A DNA stretch of 36,234 nucleotides from Lachnospiraceae bacterium. GTDB taxonomy: Bacteria; Bacillota; Clostridia; Lachnospirales; Lachnospiraceae. Under the pieces are notes generated by a model. It searched no databases. It worked only from the letters and a program-made list of their open reading frames with translations, and was not told where the DNA came from. The stretch covers positions 1-36,234 of the forward strand of contig JAFRKV010000045.1 in the NCBI GenBank assembly GCA_017431515.1, written 5' to 3'. Made by a program: the position numbers and the translations under genes. This document shows, one piece after another, positions 7,543 to 16,772 of this stretch (positions within the stretch are counted from its first letter, which is position 1; each line of letters opens with the position of its first letter).

Positions 7543-10500
7543 TCAAGCCTGATCCAGCAAGTAATCGCCCATTTCATCCAGGAAACCTTCGCAGAATTCC
7601 AGCACATCCTTTTTTTCATCGCGGTTGTTTTTTGCCTCGTAGACAAAGTACGGCGCCTTCTTCTCCGCATGAAAGGTGAGAGCACCCTGATATCGCGCCA
7701 CGAATTCCGGGATCTTCAGCGGATTGACTGCTGCCCGTTCATAAAAGACGAACTCCATCCGGCCCTGCTTTTCCGTGATCTCCGTCAAAAAGACCTGATG
7801 CGCCTTGGCTTTCAGCTTTGCAATCCGGATCAGATTCATCACACTTACCGGCGGATCGGAAAAACGGTCGATCAGTTCCTCCACCATCTCCTCTGCTTCT
7901 TCCTCCGTCTCGATCCCGGCGATGCGCTTGTAAATATCCATTTTCTGAAACTCATTCGGGATATAATCAGCCGGAATGAAGGCATCCGTCACAAGGTCTA
8001 TTGCTGTGTCAAACCGTTCTTCCTCGCCGATTCCCTTTTCCGCTTTCACTGCCTCATTCAGCATCTTGCAGTAAAGATCATAGCCGACGCTCTTCATATG
8101 ACCGGACTGTTCCGCTCCCAGAAGGTTTCCGGCTCCCCGGATCTCCAGATCCCGCATCGCGATCCGAAAGCCGCTGCCGAGATCCGTAAACTCCCGAATC
8201 GCAGACAACCGTTTTTCCGCAACCTCCTTTAAAAGCTTGTCCTTCTTGTACATCAGGAACGCATAGGCCGTTCTGTTGGAGCGGCCCACCCTGCCACGAA
8301 GCTGGTACAGCTGTGCCAATCCGTACCGGTCCGCATCCTGGATGATGATCGTATTCACATTTCCGATATCAAGCCCCGTTTCGATGATGGTTGTGGAAAC
8401 AAGCACATCGATCTCTCCGTTGATAAAGCGGCACATCATTTCTTCCAGATCGCGCTCCCTCATCTGTCCGTGGGCATACTCCACCACAGCATCCGGGACT
8501 TTCTCCGCGATCCTTGCGGTCTGTTCCATGATGCGATCCACCCGGTTATAGACATAGTAGACCTGTCCGCCGCGGGCAAGCTCACGCATAATGGCTTCCC
8601 GCACCATTTCCTCATTATATTCCATGACATAGGTCTGGATCGGCACACGGTCAAGGGGCGGCTCCTCCAGGATGCTCATATCGCGGATTCCGATCAGGCT
8701 CATATGCAGGGTGCGCGGGATCGGCGTGGCCGTCAGCGTGAGGACATCCACGGTTTTCTTCATTTTTTTGATGGTTTCCTTATGGCTGACGCCGAAGCGC
8801 TGCTCCTCGTCGATCACAAGCAGCCCCAGATCCTTGTAATGCACATCCTTGGAAAGCAGCCGGTGGGTTCCGATCACAATATCCACCTGCCCTTTCTGGA
8901 GATCCGCAATCGTTTTTTTCTGCTCCGCCGGCGTCCGGAAGCGGCAAAGCAGATCGATCCTGACCGGAAAGTCCTTCATCCGCTCGGTAAAGGTGTTATA
9001 GTGCTGCTGCGCCAGAATCGTCGTCGGACAAAGATAGGCCACCTGTTTTCCTTCCTGGACCGCCTTAAATGCCGCTCTGATCGCCACCTCGGTTTTTCCA
9101 TAGCCCACATCGCCGCAGATCAACCGGTCCATGATCTTTTTGCTCTCCATATCATGCTTGGTTGCCGCGATGGCGTTCTTCTGGTCCTCCGTTTCCTCAA
9201 AGGGAAACATTTCCTCGAATTCACGCTGCCAGATCGTGTCCGGTCCGTATACATAACCTTCCTCATTCGAGCGGACCGCATATAATTCCACCAGGTCATG
9301 GGCAATCTCCTTGACCGCGCTCCTTACTTTTGCGCTGGTGCGCTTCCACTCCTGTCCGCCGAGCTTATTGAGCTTCGGCGTCTTCCCGTCCGCGCCGGTG
9401 TATTTCTGGATCTTGTCGAGCCTCGTCGCCAGGACATAGAGATTCGATCCGCCGGCGTATTCGATCTTGATATAATCCCGCGCGGTATTCTCAATCTCCA
9501 CTTTTTCAATGCCGCGATAGATGCCGAAGCCGTAATCCTCATGGACGACCACATCCCCGACGGACAAATCCGAAAAAGCGCCGATTTTCTCCCCTTCATA
9601 GACCTTTTTATGTTTCTTCCTTTTTTTCTCGGTGCCAAAGATATCGCTTTCCGTGATGACCACGAATTTGATCTCCGGGTATTCATAGCCCCGTTTGACT
9701 TTTCCGTACAAAAGTTCCGTCTCTCCGGGCTTCACCGGGTGATCCTGATCTTCCGTATAGAATGCGTTCAGCCCCTCATTCCTTAGATCCTCTGCCAGAT
9801 GTCCCGCCCTGGTCCTGGAACCGGACAGCAGCACGACGCGATAACCCTTTTGTTTGTATGCCTTGAGATCCTTTACCAACAGGTCAAAACTGCTGCGATA
9901 AGGATTCACGCTTTTCACGGCGACCTCGTAGCTTCCCGCCGCCTCTATCTCCTCCACATTCCGGTCCAGCGCGGACAGCATCACTGAGGCAAAACGCGAC
10001 AGATCGGCGATGGTCTCCTCCACGCTGCGGAGCGAAAAAAGCTGTCCCGGCAGCAGATCCCCGGCAGTCAGGCGCTGCTCCATGCTCTCCCGAAACTCCA
10101 GCTCCGTCATCCGCCCTTTTTCCACGACGCGGGCCGGCTCATCCAGAAAAATCAGCGTTTTCTCAGGATCCAGATAATCTGTTAACGCAAAAGTTTCTTC
10201 AAAAAAATAGGGCAGATACAGATCCAGGTTCGACCCGGAAAGCTCCTCCAGCTCTTCCAGTACCGCCTCTCCGTGCTTTCTCACGCGGGCAGCGGCTTCT
10301 GTCTCAAACCGTTTCCGGAAAGCATCAGATACCTCCTGCATTTCCTTCCGGATCCGGTCCGTCCCCTTCTTTTTCAATTCCTCCGTCAACACCAGCTCCG
10401 TCGCCGGATAAATCACCGCCTCTTCGATGTTTTCCAGAGAGCGCTGGGTCTGGGCATCATAGATACGGAGAGAATCCACTTCATCTCCCCAAAGCTCGAT

Positions 10501-11070
10501 ACGGACCGGCATATCCTCGGTCAGGGGGTACACGTCCAGAATCCCGCCACGGACCGCGAATTCCCCGGGAGAATTCGCTTCATAACTTCTGAGATAGCCC
10601 ATGCGGATCAGTTTTTCGGCAAACAGGGTAAGATCCAGCGTGTCTCCGGTGCTGATCTTTGTCACTCCGGCCAGAAAATTCTGCGCCGGCGGAATCCGGT
10701 TCATAAGGGCATCGAAGGTGGTCACCACAACAGAGCGCTCATTCCCGCAAAGCTCCTTCAGGGCGCGGATTCTCTGCGCAGTCAGCGCGTTTCCGTGGAT
10801 ATCCGCCTGGTAGAACAGGATGTCTTTTGCGGGATAAAGCGCCGTTTCTTTTGCAAAAAAAAGAAGATCCTCATACAGCTCTCTGGCCCGGATCTCATGA
10901 TATGTAATAATAAGGCGGCTTTTCTTTTCGCCGCCTATCGTGTGGATCAGATGCGCTTTGTCCGCGTCAATGCAGCCGGACAGCATTCGAAAGCCTTTTT
11001 TGCTTTCCAGATCGCGCTCTAATGCCTCTATGGTATTCAGTTCTCGCAACGGTTCCGTTAAGCTTTTCAT
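7543..11070 (-). CDS. mfd: Transcription-repair coupling factor (Mfd)
   Basis: 1175 residues, normal length. Mfd pushes stalled RNA polymerase off damaged DNA and recruits UvrA. Visible in order are a UvrB-like N-terminal region ([23 protein letters not shown] is split over 10450-10600) and the polymerase-interacting domain ([19 protein letters not shown]). The translocase follows, with Walker [20 protein letters not shown] box [10 protein letters not shown] and [13 protein letters not shown], then the second lobe [16 protein letters not shown] with QLRGRVGRS, and a C-terminal TRCF domain. No motif is missing. It starts five bases after the pth stop, an arrangement (pth-mfd) common in Firmicutes. 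Confidence 0.98.
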   Translation of the reverse strand: MKSLTEPLRELNTIEALERDLESKKGFRMLSGCIDADKAHLIHTIGGEKKSRLIITYHEIRARELYEDLLFFAKETALYPAKDILFYQADIHGNALTAQRIRALKELCGNERSVVVTTFDALMNRIPPAQNFLAGVTKISTGDTLDLTLFAEKLIRMGYLRSYEANSPGEFAVRGGILDVYPLTEDMPVRIELWGDEVDSLRIYDAQTQRSLENIEEAVIYPATELVLTEELKKKGTDRIRKEMQEVSDAFRKRFETEAAARVRKHGEAVLEELEELSGSNLDLYLPYFFEETFALTDYLDPEKTLIFLDEPARVVEKGRMTELEFRESMEQRLTAGDLLPGQLFSLRSVEETIADLSRFASVMLSALDRNVEEIEAAGSYEVAVKSVNPYRSSFDLLVKDLKAYKQKGYRVVLLSGSRTRAGHLAEDLRNEGLNAFYTEDQDHPVKPGETELLYGKVKRGYEYPEIKFVVITESDIFGTEKKRKKHKKVYEGEKIGAFSDLSVGDVVVHEDYGFGIYRGIEKVEIENTARDYIKIEYAGGSNLYVLATRLDKIQKYTGADGKTPKLNKLGGQEWKRTSAKVRSAVKEIAHDLVELYAVRSNEEGYVYGPDTIWQREFEEMFPFEETEDQKNAIAATKHDMESKKIMDRLICGDVGYGKTEVAIRAAFKAVQEGKQVAYLCPTTILAQQHYNTFTERMKDFPVRIDLLCRFRTPAEQKKTIADLQKGQVDIVIGTHRLLSKDVHYKDLGLLVIDEEQRFGVSHKETIKKMKKTVDVLTLTATPIPRTLHMSLIGIRDMSILEEPPLDRVPIQTYVMEYNEEMVREAIMRELARGGQVYYVYNRVDRIMEQTARIAEKVPDAVVEYAHGQMRERDLEEMMCRFINGEIDVLVSTTIIETGLDIGNVNTIIIQDADRYGLAQLYQLRGRVGRSNRTAYAFLMYKKDKLLKEVAEKRLSAIREFTDLGSGFRIAMRDLEIRGAGNLLGAEQSGHMKSVGYDLYCKMLNEAVKAEKGIGEEERFDTAIDLVTDAFIPADYIPNEFQKMDIYKRIAGIETEEEAEEMVEELIDRFSDPPVSVMNLIRIAKLKAKAHQVFLTEITEKQGRMEFVFYERAAVNPLKIPEFVARYQGALTFHAEKKAPYFVYEAKNNRDEKKDVLEFCEGFLDEMGDYLLDQA

Positions 11071-11075
11071 ATCCG

Positions 11076-11651
11076 TTACTTTTCGATCTTTGCGTTATAG
11101 AGATTCATCGCCTTTTCGGTCTCACCGGAAACGATCAATTCCAGCGCCGCGATCACTTTCTCATAAGCGCCCTCCAGACGCTTCCGATCCCAGCGGTTGG
11201 GTCTTCCGAGCACATGCTTTACCATATCTTTGTTCTCAGGCTTCTCTCCGACCCCGATCCTGATTCTGGTAAACGCCTCTGTCTGACATTTCGCGATGAT
11301 GTCCTTCAATCCGTTATGACCGCCTGCGCTGCCTTTTTTCCGAATACGCAGCATTCCGGCAGGAAGACTCACATCGTCACTGATCACAATGAGATCCGCA
11401 GCCGGATCCGCTTTGTAAAAATCCAGTACCGCGCGAACCGCTGCGCCGCTGGCATTCATATAGGTCATAGGCTTCAACAGCACCGCTTTGGCATTCCCGA
11501 TCGTGCATTTCCCGACCAGCCCTTTTGCACGGTTATCCTTCATCGTCACGCCGTGCTGCTCCGCCAGAAGATCAATCACATCAAAGCCGACATTATGTCT
11601 GGTTCTGTTGTACTTCAGCCCCGGATTGCCGAGACCCGTAATAATGAACAT
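11076..11651 (-). CDS. pth: Peptidyl-tRNA hydrolase (Pth)
   Basis: 191 residues, usual size. Releases peptides from prematurely dropped peptidyl-tRNAs. Key residues are visible: Asn9 in GLGNPG, catalytic His19 in TRHNVGFDVIDLL, the Asn of MTYMNASG and the Asp of VISDDVSLPAG. Its ATG shares one base with the upstream prs stop (TAATG), indicating translational coupling, and mfd follows five bases later. Confidence 0.97.
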   Translation of the reverse strand: MFIITGLGNPGLKYNRTRHNVGFDVIDLLAEQHGVTMKDNRAKGLVGKCTIGNAKAVLLKPMTYMNASGAAVRAVLDFYKADPAADLIVISDDVSLPAGMLRIRKKGSAGGHNGLKDIIAKCQTEAFTRIRIGVGEKPENKDMVKHVLGRPNRWDRKRLEGAYEKVIAALELIVSGETEKAMNLYNAKIEK

Positions 11652-12829
11652 TAATACTCTCCGTTTTTATAACGCGACACCAGCCGTTTGATCCTGTCAT
11701 AAGGATTCAAAAGATCGCTGATGGAAGAATCATGGTTTAAGGTATCAATGATGTAGGCAATGTATTTACTCATGTCACAGCTGATAAAATAGGGACGCTG
11801 TTTGATTTCCTCCGGCTGATAGGTGAGATTGGTGGTCACCACCTTGTAAAGGATGCCTTCCTCCACCGCTTTGTCAAAAGCCGCCATTCCGCTGGTGAAC
11901 AGTCCGAAGGTTGCGACCGCAAAGATTCTGTTGGCTTTGCGCTTTTTCAGCTCTGTCGCCACATCGATCATGCTGTCGCCGGAGCTGATCATATCGTCCA
12001 CGATCAAAACATCCTTTCCTTCCACGGAAGAACCCAGAAACTCATGGGCGACGATGGGATTGCGTCCGTCCACGATCTTGCTGTAGTCACGGCGCTTATA
12101 GAACATTCCCATATCCAGGCCCAGCACATTGGCCAGGTAAACTGCCCTGCTGGTGCCGCCCTCGTCCGGAGAAATGATCATCATGTGCTCCGCGTCAAAG
12201 ACCAGATCCTTTACATGTTTGCAGATCCCTTTGATGAACTGGTAAGCGGAGGTCACTGTTTCAAATCCGTTCAGCGGAATCGCATTCTGCACTCTGGGAT
12301 CATGGGCGTCAAAGGTGATGATATTGTCAACGCCCATATGAGCGATCTCCTGCAGCGCCAGCGCGCAATCCAGAGACTCCCGCGCGGATCTTCTGTGCTG
12401 TCTGCTTTCATAAAGAAACGGCATGATGACTGTGATCCTTCTGGCCTTGCCTTCCACTGCCGCAATGATCCGCTTCAGATCCTGATAATGGTCGTCCGGC
12501 GACATATGATTCTCATGGCCGGAAACCTTGTATTTTAAACTGTAGTTTGTCACATCCACCAGCAGATAAAGATCACAGCCACGCACGGACTCTTCGATCA
12601 CGCCCTTTGCTTCACCTGTGCCGAACCGCGGGTTCATCGCCTTCATGATGTAGCTGTCCCGGACATAACCGCGGAAAGCGATGTCATTCTGATGCTCATG
12701 CTCCCGTTCCACTCTCCACCGGATCAAATAGCTGTTGACTTTCTCTCCGATCTCTTTGCAGCTCTCCAGCGGGATCAGTCCGAGACTCCCGGCCGGTATT
12801 GTCTCAAGGTTTCTCTTGTCATCTGGCAT
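11651..12829 (-). CDS. prs: Divergent, long ribose-phosphate pyrophosphokinase (PRPP synthetase family)
   Basis: 392 residues, against about 310-320 for classical Prs. PRPP synthetase transfers pyrophosphate from ATP to ribose 5-phosphate, feeding purine, pyrimidine, histidine and tryptophan synthesis. The PRPP-binding loop is clear (DVLIVDDMISSGDSM), as is IISPDEGGTSRAVYLA. The usual DLHAxQIQGFF stretch is replaced by FDAHDPRVQNAIPLNGFE, and there is an N-terminal extension of about 30 residues plus a longer middle part. The gene lies between the dnaI-like gene (13-base gap) and pth (overlap). Family membership is secure; that this is the main cellular PRPP synthetase is an inference. Confidence 0.85.
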   Translation of the reverse strand: MPDDKRNLETIPAGSLGLIPLESCKEIGEKVNSYLIRWRVEREHEHQNDIAFRGYVRDSYIMKAMNPRFGTGEAKGVIEESVRGCDLYLLVDVTNYSLKYKVSGHENHMSPDDHYQDLKRIIAAVEGKARRITVIMPFLYESRQHRRSARESLDCALALQEIAHMGVDNIITFDAHDPRVQNAIPLNGFETVTSAYQFIKGICKHVKDLVFDAEHMMIISPDEGGTSRAVYLANVLGLDMGMFYKRRDYSKIVDGRNPIVAHEFLGSSVEGKDVLIVDDMISSGDSMIDVATELKKRKANRIFAVATFGLFTSGMAAFDKAVEEGILYKVVTTNLTYQPEEIKQRPYFISCDMSKYIAYIIDTLNHDSSISDLLNPYDRIKRLVSRYKNGEY

Positions 12830-12842
12830 GCGTAGAATCCTC

Positions 12843-13826
12843 CTATTGTGCTTTCAGTTTCTTCTGCATCCGGATGTCATCTCCCATAAGATGAATCACG
12901 GTATAGTAACTGGAAATTCTGGAAAAGGTCCTTTCCGAATAACGGTCTGTAATCTCCGACATCTTCAGATTCGTAGAGATGATAACGGGTTTCTTTCGAA
13001 GAATCCTTTCATTCAAGGTCAGATAGAACTGTGACGACGTAAATGATCCGCCGATTTCGGTTCCGAGATCATCTATGAGCAAAAGATCCACATCGTAGAT
13101 ATTCCCCCGCAGCGATTTTGCCTCCGGATCCTTTTGAAATACGTCTTTTTCAAATATATCAAAAAGATTTGGCGCTGTAAAGTAAACCACGGAATACCCC
13201 CGGGCCAGCAGTTCTTTTGCGATGCAGTTGCCAAGAAAGGTTTTCCCGACGCCCGTATTTCCGTAAAAACAGAGATTCTGAAAGGTTTTTCCGAAATCCT
13301 CCGTAAATCGCCGGCTTTTTTCCAGCGCAAGCTCCGCCGCTTCATAGGGACTTAAGATATCCCCTTTGTTCTTCGTTTGCGCGTAGTACTCCAGTGAAAA
13401 ATGATCGAAGCCTGCCCCGGTCAGAACCCCCTGCAGGTTGGACTGCTCATACACCAGGTCCAGTGACCGCTGCACAAAGCAGTGACACTTCTGGGCACCG
13501 ATATATCCGGTATCTTTGCAATCCGCGCAATGATATGCAGGCACAAAAAAATCCTCATCATATCCCAGGGATCTGATGATTCCTTTCTTCTCTTCACGAA
13601 ACGCTTCCAGCTGTGTGTGAAGCTCCGCCACGGAATCCGCTTCTCCGGAAAGAAGCTTTTCCGCCTGCGCCACCGCAAGGGACGCCATCTGCTCATCGAT
13701 CTGCTGAAGACGGCTGTCTTTTCCGTAAACTTCCCGTTTCCGTTCTGCGGCCTCTTCCCGGTCTTCTCTCTGCATCCGGTCATATTCGCGTCGGAGCATC
13801 TCATATTGCGAATTATTGAGCGCCAT
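12843..13826 (-). CDS. DnaI/DnaC-type helicase loader ATPase
   Basis: 327 residues. The N-terminal part (about 1-90) is charged and helical, likely coiled coil. A zinc-binding knuckle uses Cys100, Cys103, Cys114 and Cys116 (CADCKDTGY then KCHC). The AAA+ domain has Walker A GNTGVGKTF (about 189-197) and Walker B LLLIDDLGTE. The layout matches Bacillus DnaI, which loads the replicative helicase DnaB/DnaC onto DNA. It lies three bases after dnaD, the other primosome gene, which supports a replication role over an IstB transposition helper. No transposase is adjacent. Confidence 0.88.
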   Translation of the reverse strand: MALNNSQYEMLRREYDRMQREDREEAAERKREVYGKDSRLQQIDEQMASLAVAQAEKLLSGEADSVAELHTQLEAFREEKKGIIRSLGYDEDFFVPAYHCADCKDTGYIGAQKCHCFVQRSLDLVYEQSNLQGVLTGAGFDHFSLEYYAQTKNKGDILSPYEAAELALEKSRRFTEDFGKTFQNLCFYGNTGVGKTFLGNCIAKELLARGYSVVYFTAPNLFDIFEKDVFQKDPEAKSLRGNIYDVDLLLIDDLGTEIGGSFTSSQFYLTLNERILRKKPVIISTNLKMSEITDRYSERTFSRISSYYTVIHLMGDDIRMQKKLKAQ

Positions 13827-13829
13827 GCC

Positions 13830-14939
13830 TTAAGCCTTTCTCCGCGCGCTGTTCAAAAGCTGCTCTTCAAACTGCTTTTCGATCTGCTCGTAATTATAGG
13901 TCCGTTGTTCAAAGTTATTGAACTTATTGACGGTTGAAATCTTCTTTCTGGCGGCTACTTTGCTTTCCGCTGCGGCAGCCACCTCTTTCTTATGCGCCTC
14001 GTCTGCTTCGGCCACTTCCTTCTTATTGGTGATTTTATTCTCTTTCCAATTGGCAAGAATGGTGTCTGCGTATGGGAAGCTCGGCTTTTGGACTGCTGTC
14101 ATCGTTCGCCGGCAGGCTTCCTCAATCATCTCATCTTTAAATTTGTACTCTTTCTTCCACTTATTCAGAAACGCCAGCTCTGATTCTCCGAGACCGCGGC
14201 CCGTAATGCCAAAGCATTTTATGACCTTATTGTAGATCTGGCTCCTGGTCTGGATATGCTCCTTGGCATCCTTTACCGTCACGATACCTGCTTCTTTCCA
14301 GGAAATCGCCACCTTTTCCATATAACGCATGCTCTTGTGGCCGTTATCCACACTGTATTCCACCAGAAACTCTATGAGATCCGCCGAAAACCCAAGCTCT
14401 TCATACATGAACAGGATCGTATCCGAATCCGTCTGGGAAAGGGGTCTGCCACACATCCGCTCCGCAGCGTAGAGCATCTCCTGCACGGTTTCGTCTCTGC
14501 CGAAGTTCTCCAGATCGTCCTTCGTATAATAGGTCTTGGTGGGCGGCAGTTTGGCGTCCTTTTCCTGCTTTCCTTCCTCGGATTTGGACTCCCGGCGCAG
14601 AGACACGCTGTCGCCTTTTCCCTTTTTCGTCTTCTTCGCTTTTGTGGTATCCACGAGATAGATGCCCGTCAGCTGGTCTTCGTCATCAAACTCCAAACGG
14701 AGCAATTTCACCTTTTCCCAATAACGAAGGGCGCGCCGGATATCTTTTTCCGTGTGATCGAATTTATCCGCCATACGGGAGATCAGGATGGACTCCTCGC
14801 CGGAATTCATGCACCGCAGCAGATAAAGATAGATTTTGACATACTCGCCGTTGGCGTCTGCCATGTATTCGTCGATGAACATATTTGAAACAGCAGTATT
14901 TCCGCGTTCGGAATCACTGCCAAGAATCACGCCTGCCAT
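13830..14939 (-). CDS. DnaD-domain primosome protein
   Basis: About 369 residues from ATG 14939, which has AAAGGAG six bases ahead; a TTG seven codons earlier lies in the loop of a palindrome and is unlikely. The N-terminal winged-helix-like part (SNMFIDEYMADANGEYVKIYLYLLRCM, 14900-14810) is typical of clostridial DnaD proteins. A charged linker follows, then two DnaD/DnaB2-like modules: one around LENFGRDETVQEMLYAAERM and SWKEAGIVTVKDAKEH, one around ELAFLNKWKKEYKFKDEMI and YADTILANWKENKI. DnaD remodels origin or stalled-fork DNA and recruits the helicase loader, here encoded by the next gene. The last stretch is Ala/Lys/Glu-rich. Confidence 0.87.
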   Translation of the reverse strand: MAGVILGSDSERGNTAVSNMFIDEYMADANGEYVKIYLYLLRCMNSGEESILISRMADKFDHTEKDIRRALRYWEKVKLLRLEFDDEDQLTGIYLVDTTKAKKTKKGKGDSVSLRRESKSEEGKQEKDAKLPPTKTYYTKDDLENFGRDETVQEMLYAAERMCGRPLSQTDSDTILFMYEELGFSADLIEFLVEYSVDNGHKSMRYMEKVAISWKEAGIVTVKDAKEHIQTRSQIYNKVIKCFGITGRGLGESELAFLNKWKKEYKFKDEMIEEACRRTMTAVQKPSFPYADTILANWKENKITNKKEVAEADEAHKKEVAAAAESKVAARKKISTVNKFNNFEQRTYNYEQIEKQFEEQLLNSARRKA

Positions 14940-14945
14940 AAAAAA

Positions 14946-14972
14946 CTCCTTTGCTATCAACTAGCAAAGGAG
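14946..14972. repeat. Perfect 11-bp inverted repeat covering the dnaD ribosome site
   Basis: CTCCTTTGCTA (14946-14956), 5-base centre TCAAC, TAGCAAAGGAG (14962-14972). On the minus strand the inner arm contains the AAAGGAG Shine-Dalgarno of dnaD and is followed at once by TTTTTT and the ATG. It overlaps the predicted transcription start of the promoter at 14973-15001. It could act as a protein-binding DNA palindrome, an RBS-masking hairpin or a terminator for upstream transcripts. Confidence 0.85.
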
Positions 14973-15001
14973 AGCATAGCACACAAAACAGAAAAAAGCA
15001 A
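14973..15001 (-). promoter_or_regulatory. Likely promoter of the dnaD-to-M23 gene run
   Basis: Minus-strand TTGCTT (15001-14996), 17-base spacer, TATGCT (14978-14973) preceded by TGC (extended -10). Predicted start about 14966, inside the outer arm of the 11-bp palindrome. It separates the dnaD run from murC upstream. Confidence 0.6.
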
Positions 15002-15056
15002 AGTGGAAAAGTCCGGTCTCATGCGGTTTGCGGGCATTGTGGATAATGTGGATAAC

Positions 15057-16436
15057 TTATTTTTTCAGCAGGTGATCCCCGACCTTATAGATATCTCCGG
15101 CCCCCATAGTTATCAACAGATCTCTGTTCATTATTTTTTTTTGCAAAAATATTTCGATCTCCGAAAACGACGGAAAATAGTAACATTCCGTCCCATATTC
15201 CCTGATCTTTTCCATGAGATCCTTAGAACTGATCCCGATGGTATTCTGTTCCCTCGCGGCATAGATGTCCGCCAGAACCACAAGATCCGCACCGGAAAGC
15301 ACTTCCGCAAACTCCTGAAGAAACGCCTGTGTCCTCGTATAGGTCTGGGGCTGAAACACAACGATCAGCCGCTGATGCGGCACCTTTTCCGCAGCCGCGA
15401 TGGTTGCCCGGATCTCTGTCGGGTGATGCGCATAGTCATCCACCACTGCCGCGCCGGAAAGCTCCCCTTTCCATTCAAAGCGGCGGCCGGCGCCGGTAAA
15501 GGACGTTAACCCCTCCCGCATGCGTTCCTCCGTCACGCCAAGCTCTCTCGCAACCGCGATCACGGCAAGGGCATTGGACACATTATGCTGTCCGGGCACC
15601 GAAAGCTTCACCGGCGCCATCCGGCTGCCCGAACAGACCGGAATAAAGGAGGCGCAGCCATTTTCATCGTAGGCGATCTCCTCCATCGAATAGTCAAACG
15701 CCCCCTGCAATCCGTAAGTAATCACTTTGCAGGGCAGCCCTGCGATGATCCTTTGATAGTCACGGATCTCTCCGTTGATGATCACAGCGCCGTCCTCAGC
15801 TGTATTCTGGGCAAACGCACGGAAGGAATCCTGTATTTCCTCTATATTATGAAAGAAGTCCATATGATCCTCTTCCACTGTTGTAATCACGGAATAACGG
15901 GGCTTCAAAGAAAGAAAACTGTTGGTATATTCACAGGCTTCCGCCACAAAGACGTCGGACTTTCCGACCCGGATATTGCCGCCGATGGAGGAAAGCATCC
16001 CTCCCACAGAAACCGTGGGATCCGCATCCGCCGCCAGAAGCACCTCTGTCAGCATGGAGGTCGTCGTCGTCTTGCCATGAGTCCCCGCCACTGCAATGGA
16101 GTTATGATAATGCTCCATGATCTGGCCTAAGAGCTCCGCCCTGGTAAGCATGGGTATGCCGGCCTCTTTCGCTGCCTGAAACTCCGGATTATCCGGATGG
16201 ATCGCCGCCGTATAGACCACACAGTCAATCCCGGGGGTGATATTCTCCGCAGCCTGCGGAATCATCACTTCCGCGCCCATCTCCACCAGCTTTTCCACGA
16301 TCTCCGACGCATCGCGATCCGATCCCGTGATCCGGAAGCCTTCCTGCAGGAGCACCTCCGCGAGACCGCTCATGCTGATACCGCCGATCCCGATAAAATG
16401 AAGATGATTGGGTTGTTCAAAGTTTACGCTGTACAT
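15057..16436 (-). CDS. murC: UDP-N-acetylmuramate--L-alanine ligase (MurC)
   Basis: 459 residues from ATG 16436; an earlier TTG at 16472 runs through a T tract and is rejected, though the ribosome site of the ATG is weak (AGGA about 14 bases ahead). ATP-dependent ligase adding the first amino acid to UDP-MurNAc. The N-terminal Rossmann domain has HFIGIGGISMSGLA, the central domain P-loop GTHGKTTTTSM (about 118-128), then the EACEYTNSF block and the DDYAHHPTEI region. No clear promoter was found in 16437-16535. The gene precedes dnaD by about 118 bases and ends 56 bases before the dnaD promoter. Confidence 0.97.
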   Translation of the reverse strand: MYSVNFEQPNHLHFIGIGGISMSGLAEVLLQEGFRITGSDRDASEIVEKLVEMGAEVMIPQAAENITPGIDCVVYTAAIHPDNPEFQAAKEAGIPMLTRAELLGQIMEHYHNSIAVAGTHGKTTTTSMLTEVLLAADADPTVSVGGMLSSIGGNIRVGKSDVFVAEACEYTNSFLSLKPRYSVITTVEEDHMDFFHNIEEIQDSFRAFAQNTAEDGAVIINGEIRDYQRIIAGLPCKVITYGLQGAFDYSMEEIAYDENGCASFIPVCSGSRMAPVKLSVPGQHNVSNALAVIAVARELGVTEERMREGLTSFTGAGRRFEWKGELSGAAVVDDYAHHPTEIRATIAAAEKVPHQRLIVVFQPQTYTRTQAFLQEFAEVLSGADLVVLADIYAAREQNTIGISSKDLMEKIREYGTECYYFPSFSEIEIFLQKKIMNRDLLITMGAGDIYKVGDHLLKK

Positions 16437-16538
16437 GTTTTTTATTTTAGTCCTGCGTGAAAAAAAAAGCAATTCCCTGATTTTTGTGTATATTGCAATA
16501 ACATTGCTCTGATTTACTTATTTTTTTATACATTTTGA

Positions 16539-16567
16539 TATACAAAACATAAAAGGTATGCTATAAT
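16539..16567 (+). promoter_or_regulatory. Extended -10 promoter for glgC
   Basis: TGCTATAAT (16559-16567) is a perfect extended -10. The -35 position (TATACA, 17-base spacer) is poor, as usual for extended -10 promoters. Predicted start about 16574, giving an unusually long leader of about 200 bases. Confidence 0.7.
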
Positions 16568-16596
16568 TCTTTTATCTTGTATAAGAATGATGCCGC

Positions 16597-16725
16597 GGTC
16601 AAAAGTTACATGTCACGAAGTGACATTGTGACCTTTGCGTGGTAAGGCGTCTCGACGTGCTAGCACGTCAGAACGCCTCGCCACGCAAAGTGCACGTGCG
16701 ATTTCATCGCATGGCACTTTTGATC
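16597..16725 (+). repeat. Structured palindromic element in the glgC leader
   Basis: About 129 bases bounded by GGTCAAAAGT (16597-16606) and its near-complement ACTTTTGATC (16716-16725). Inside are three strong hairpins. A: GTTACA-TGTCAC-GAA-GTGACA-T-TGTGAC (16605-16632). B: CTTTGCGTGG (16633-16642) pairs perfectly with CCACGCAAAG (16681-16690), and nested within are AGGCGT/ACGCCT and the palindrome GACGTGCTAGCACGTC. C: AAAGTGC-CGTGCGAT with ATCGCATG-GCACTTT (16687-16720). Outer and inner pairings compete, so alternative folds are possible. It is most like a non-autonomous palindromic intergenic repeat, or else a cis-acting RNA. No known riboswitch core was recognised. Confidence 0.75.
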
Positions 16726-16772
16726 TTGACGTCTATAGAATAAACAAAATCCAACTCAGAGGTGAACGTGAC

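Noticed and set aside
16480-16515. GCAATAACATTGC inverted repeat as a murC operator
   Set aside because: Only five-base arms in an AT-rich gap and no murC promoter could be fixed, so the position cannot be interpreted.
16635-16772. In-frame upstream extension of glgC
   Set aside because: The added residues come from the palindromic element, have no ribosome site, and the ATG at 16773 matches the normal family start.
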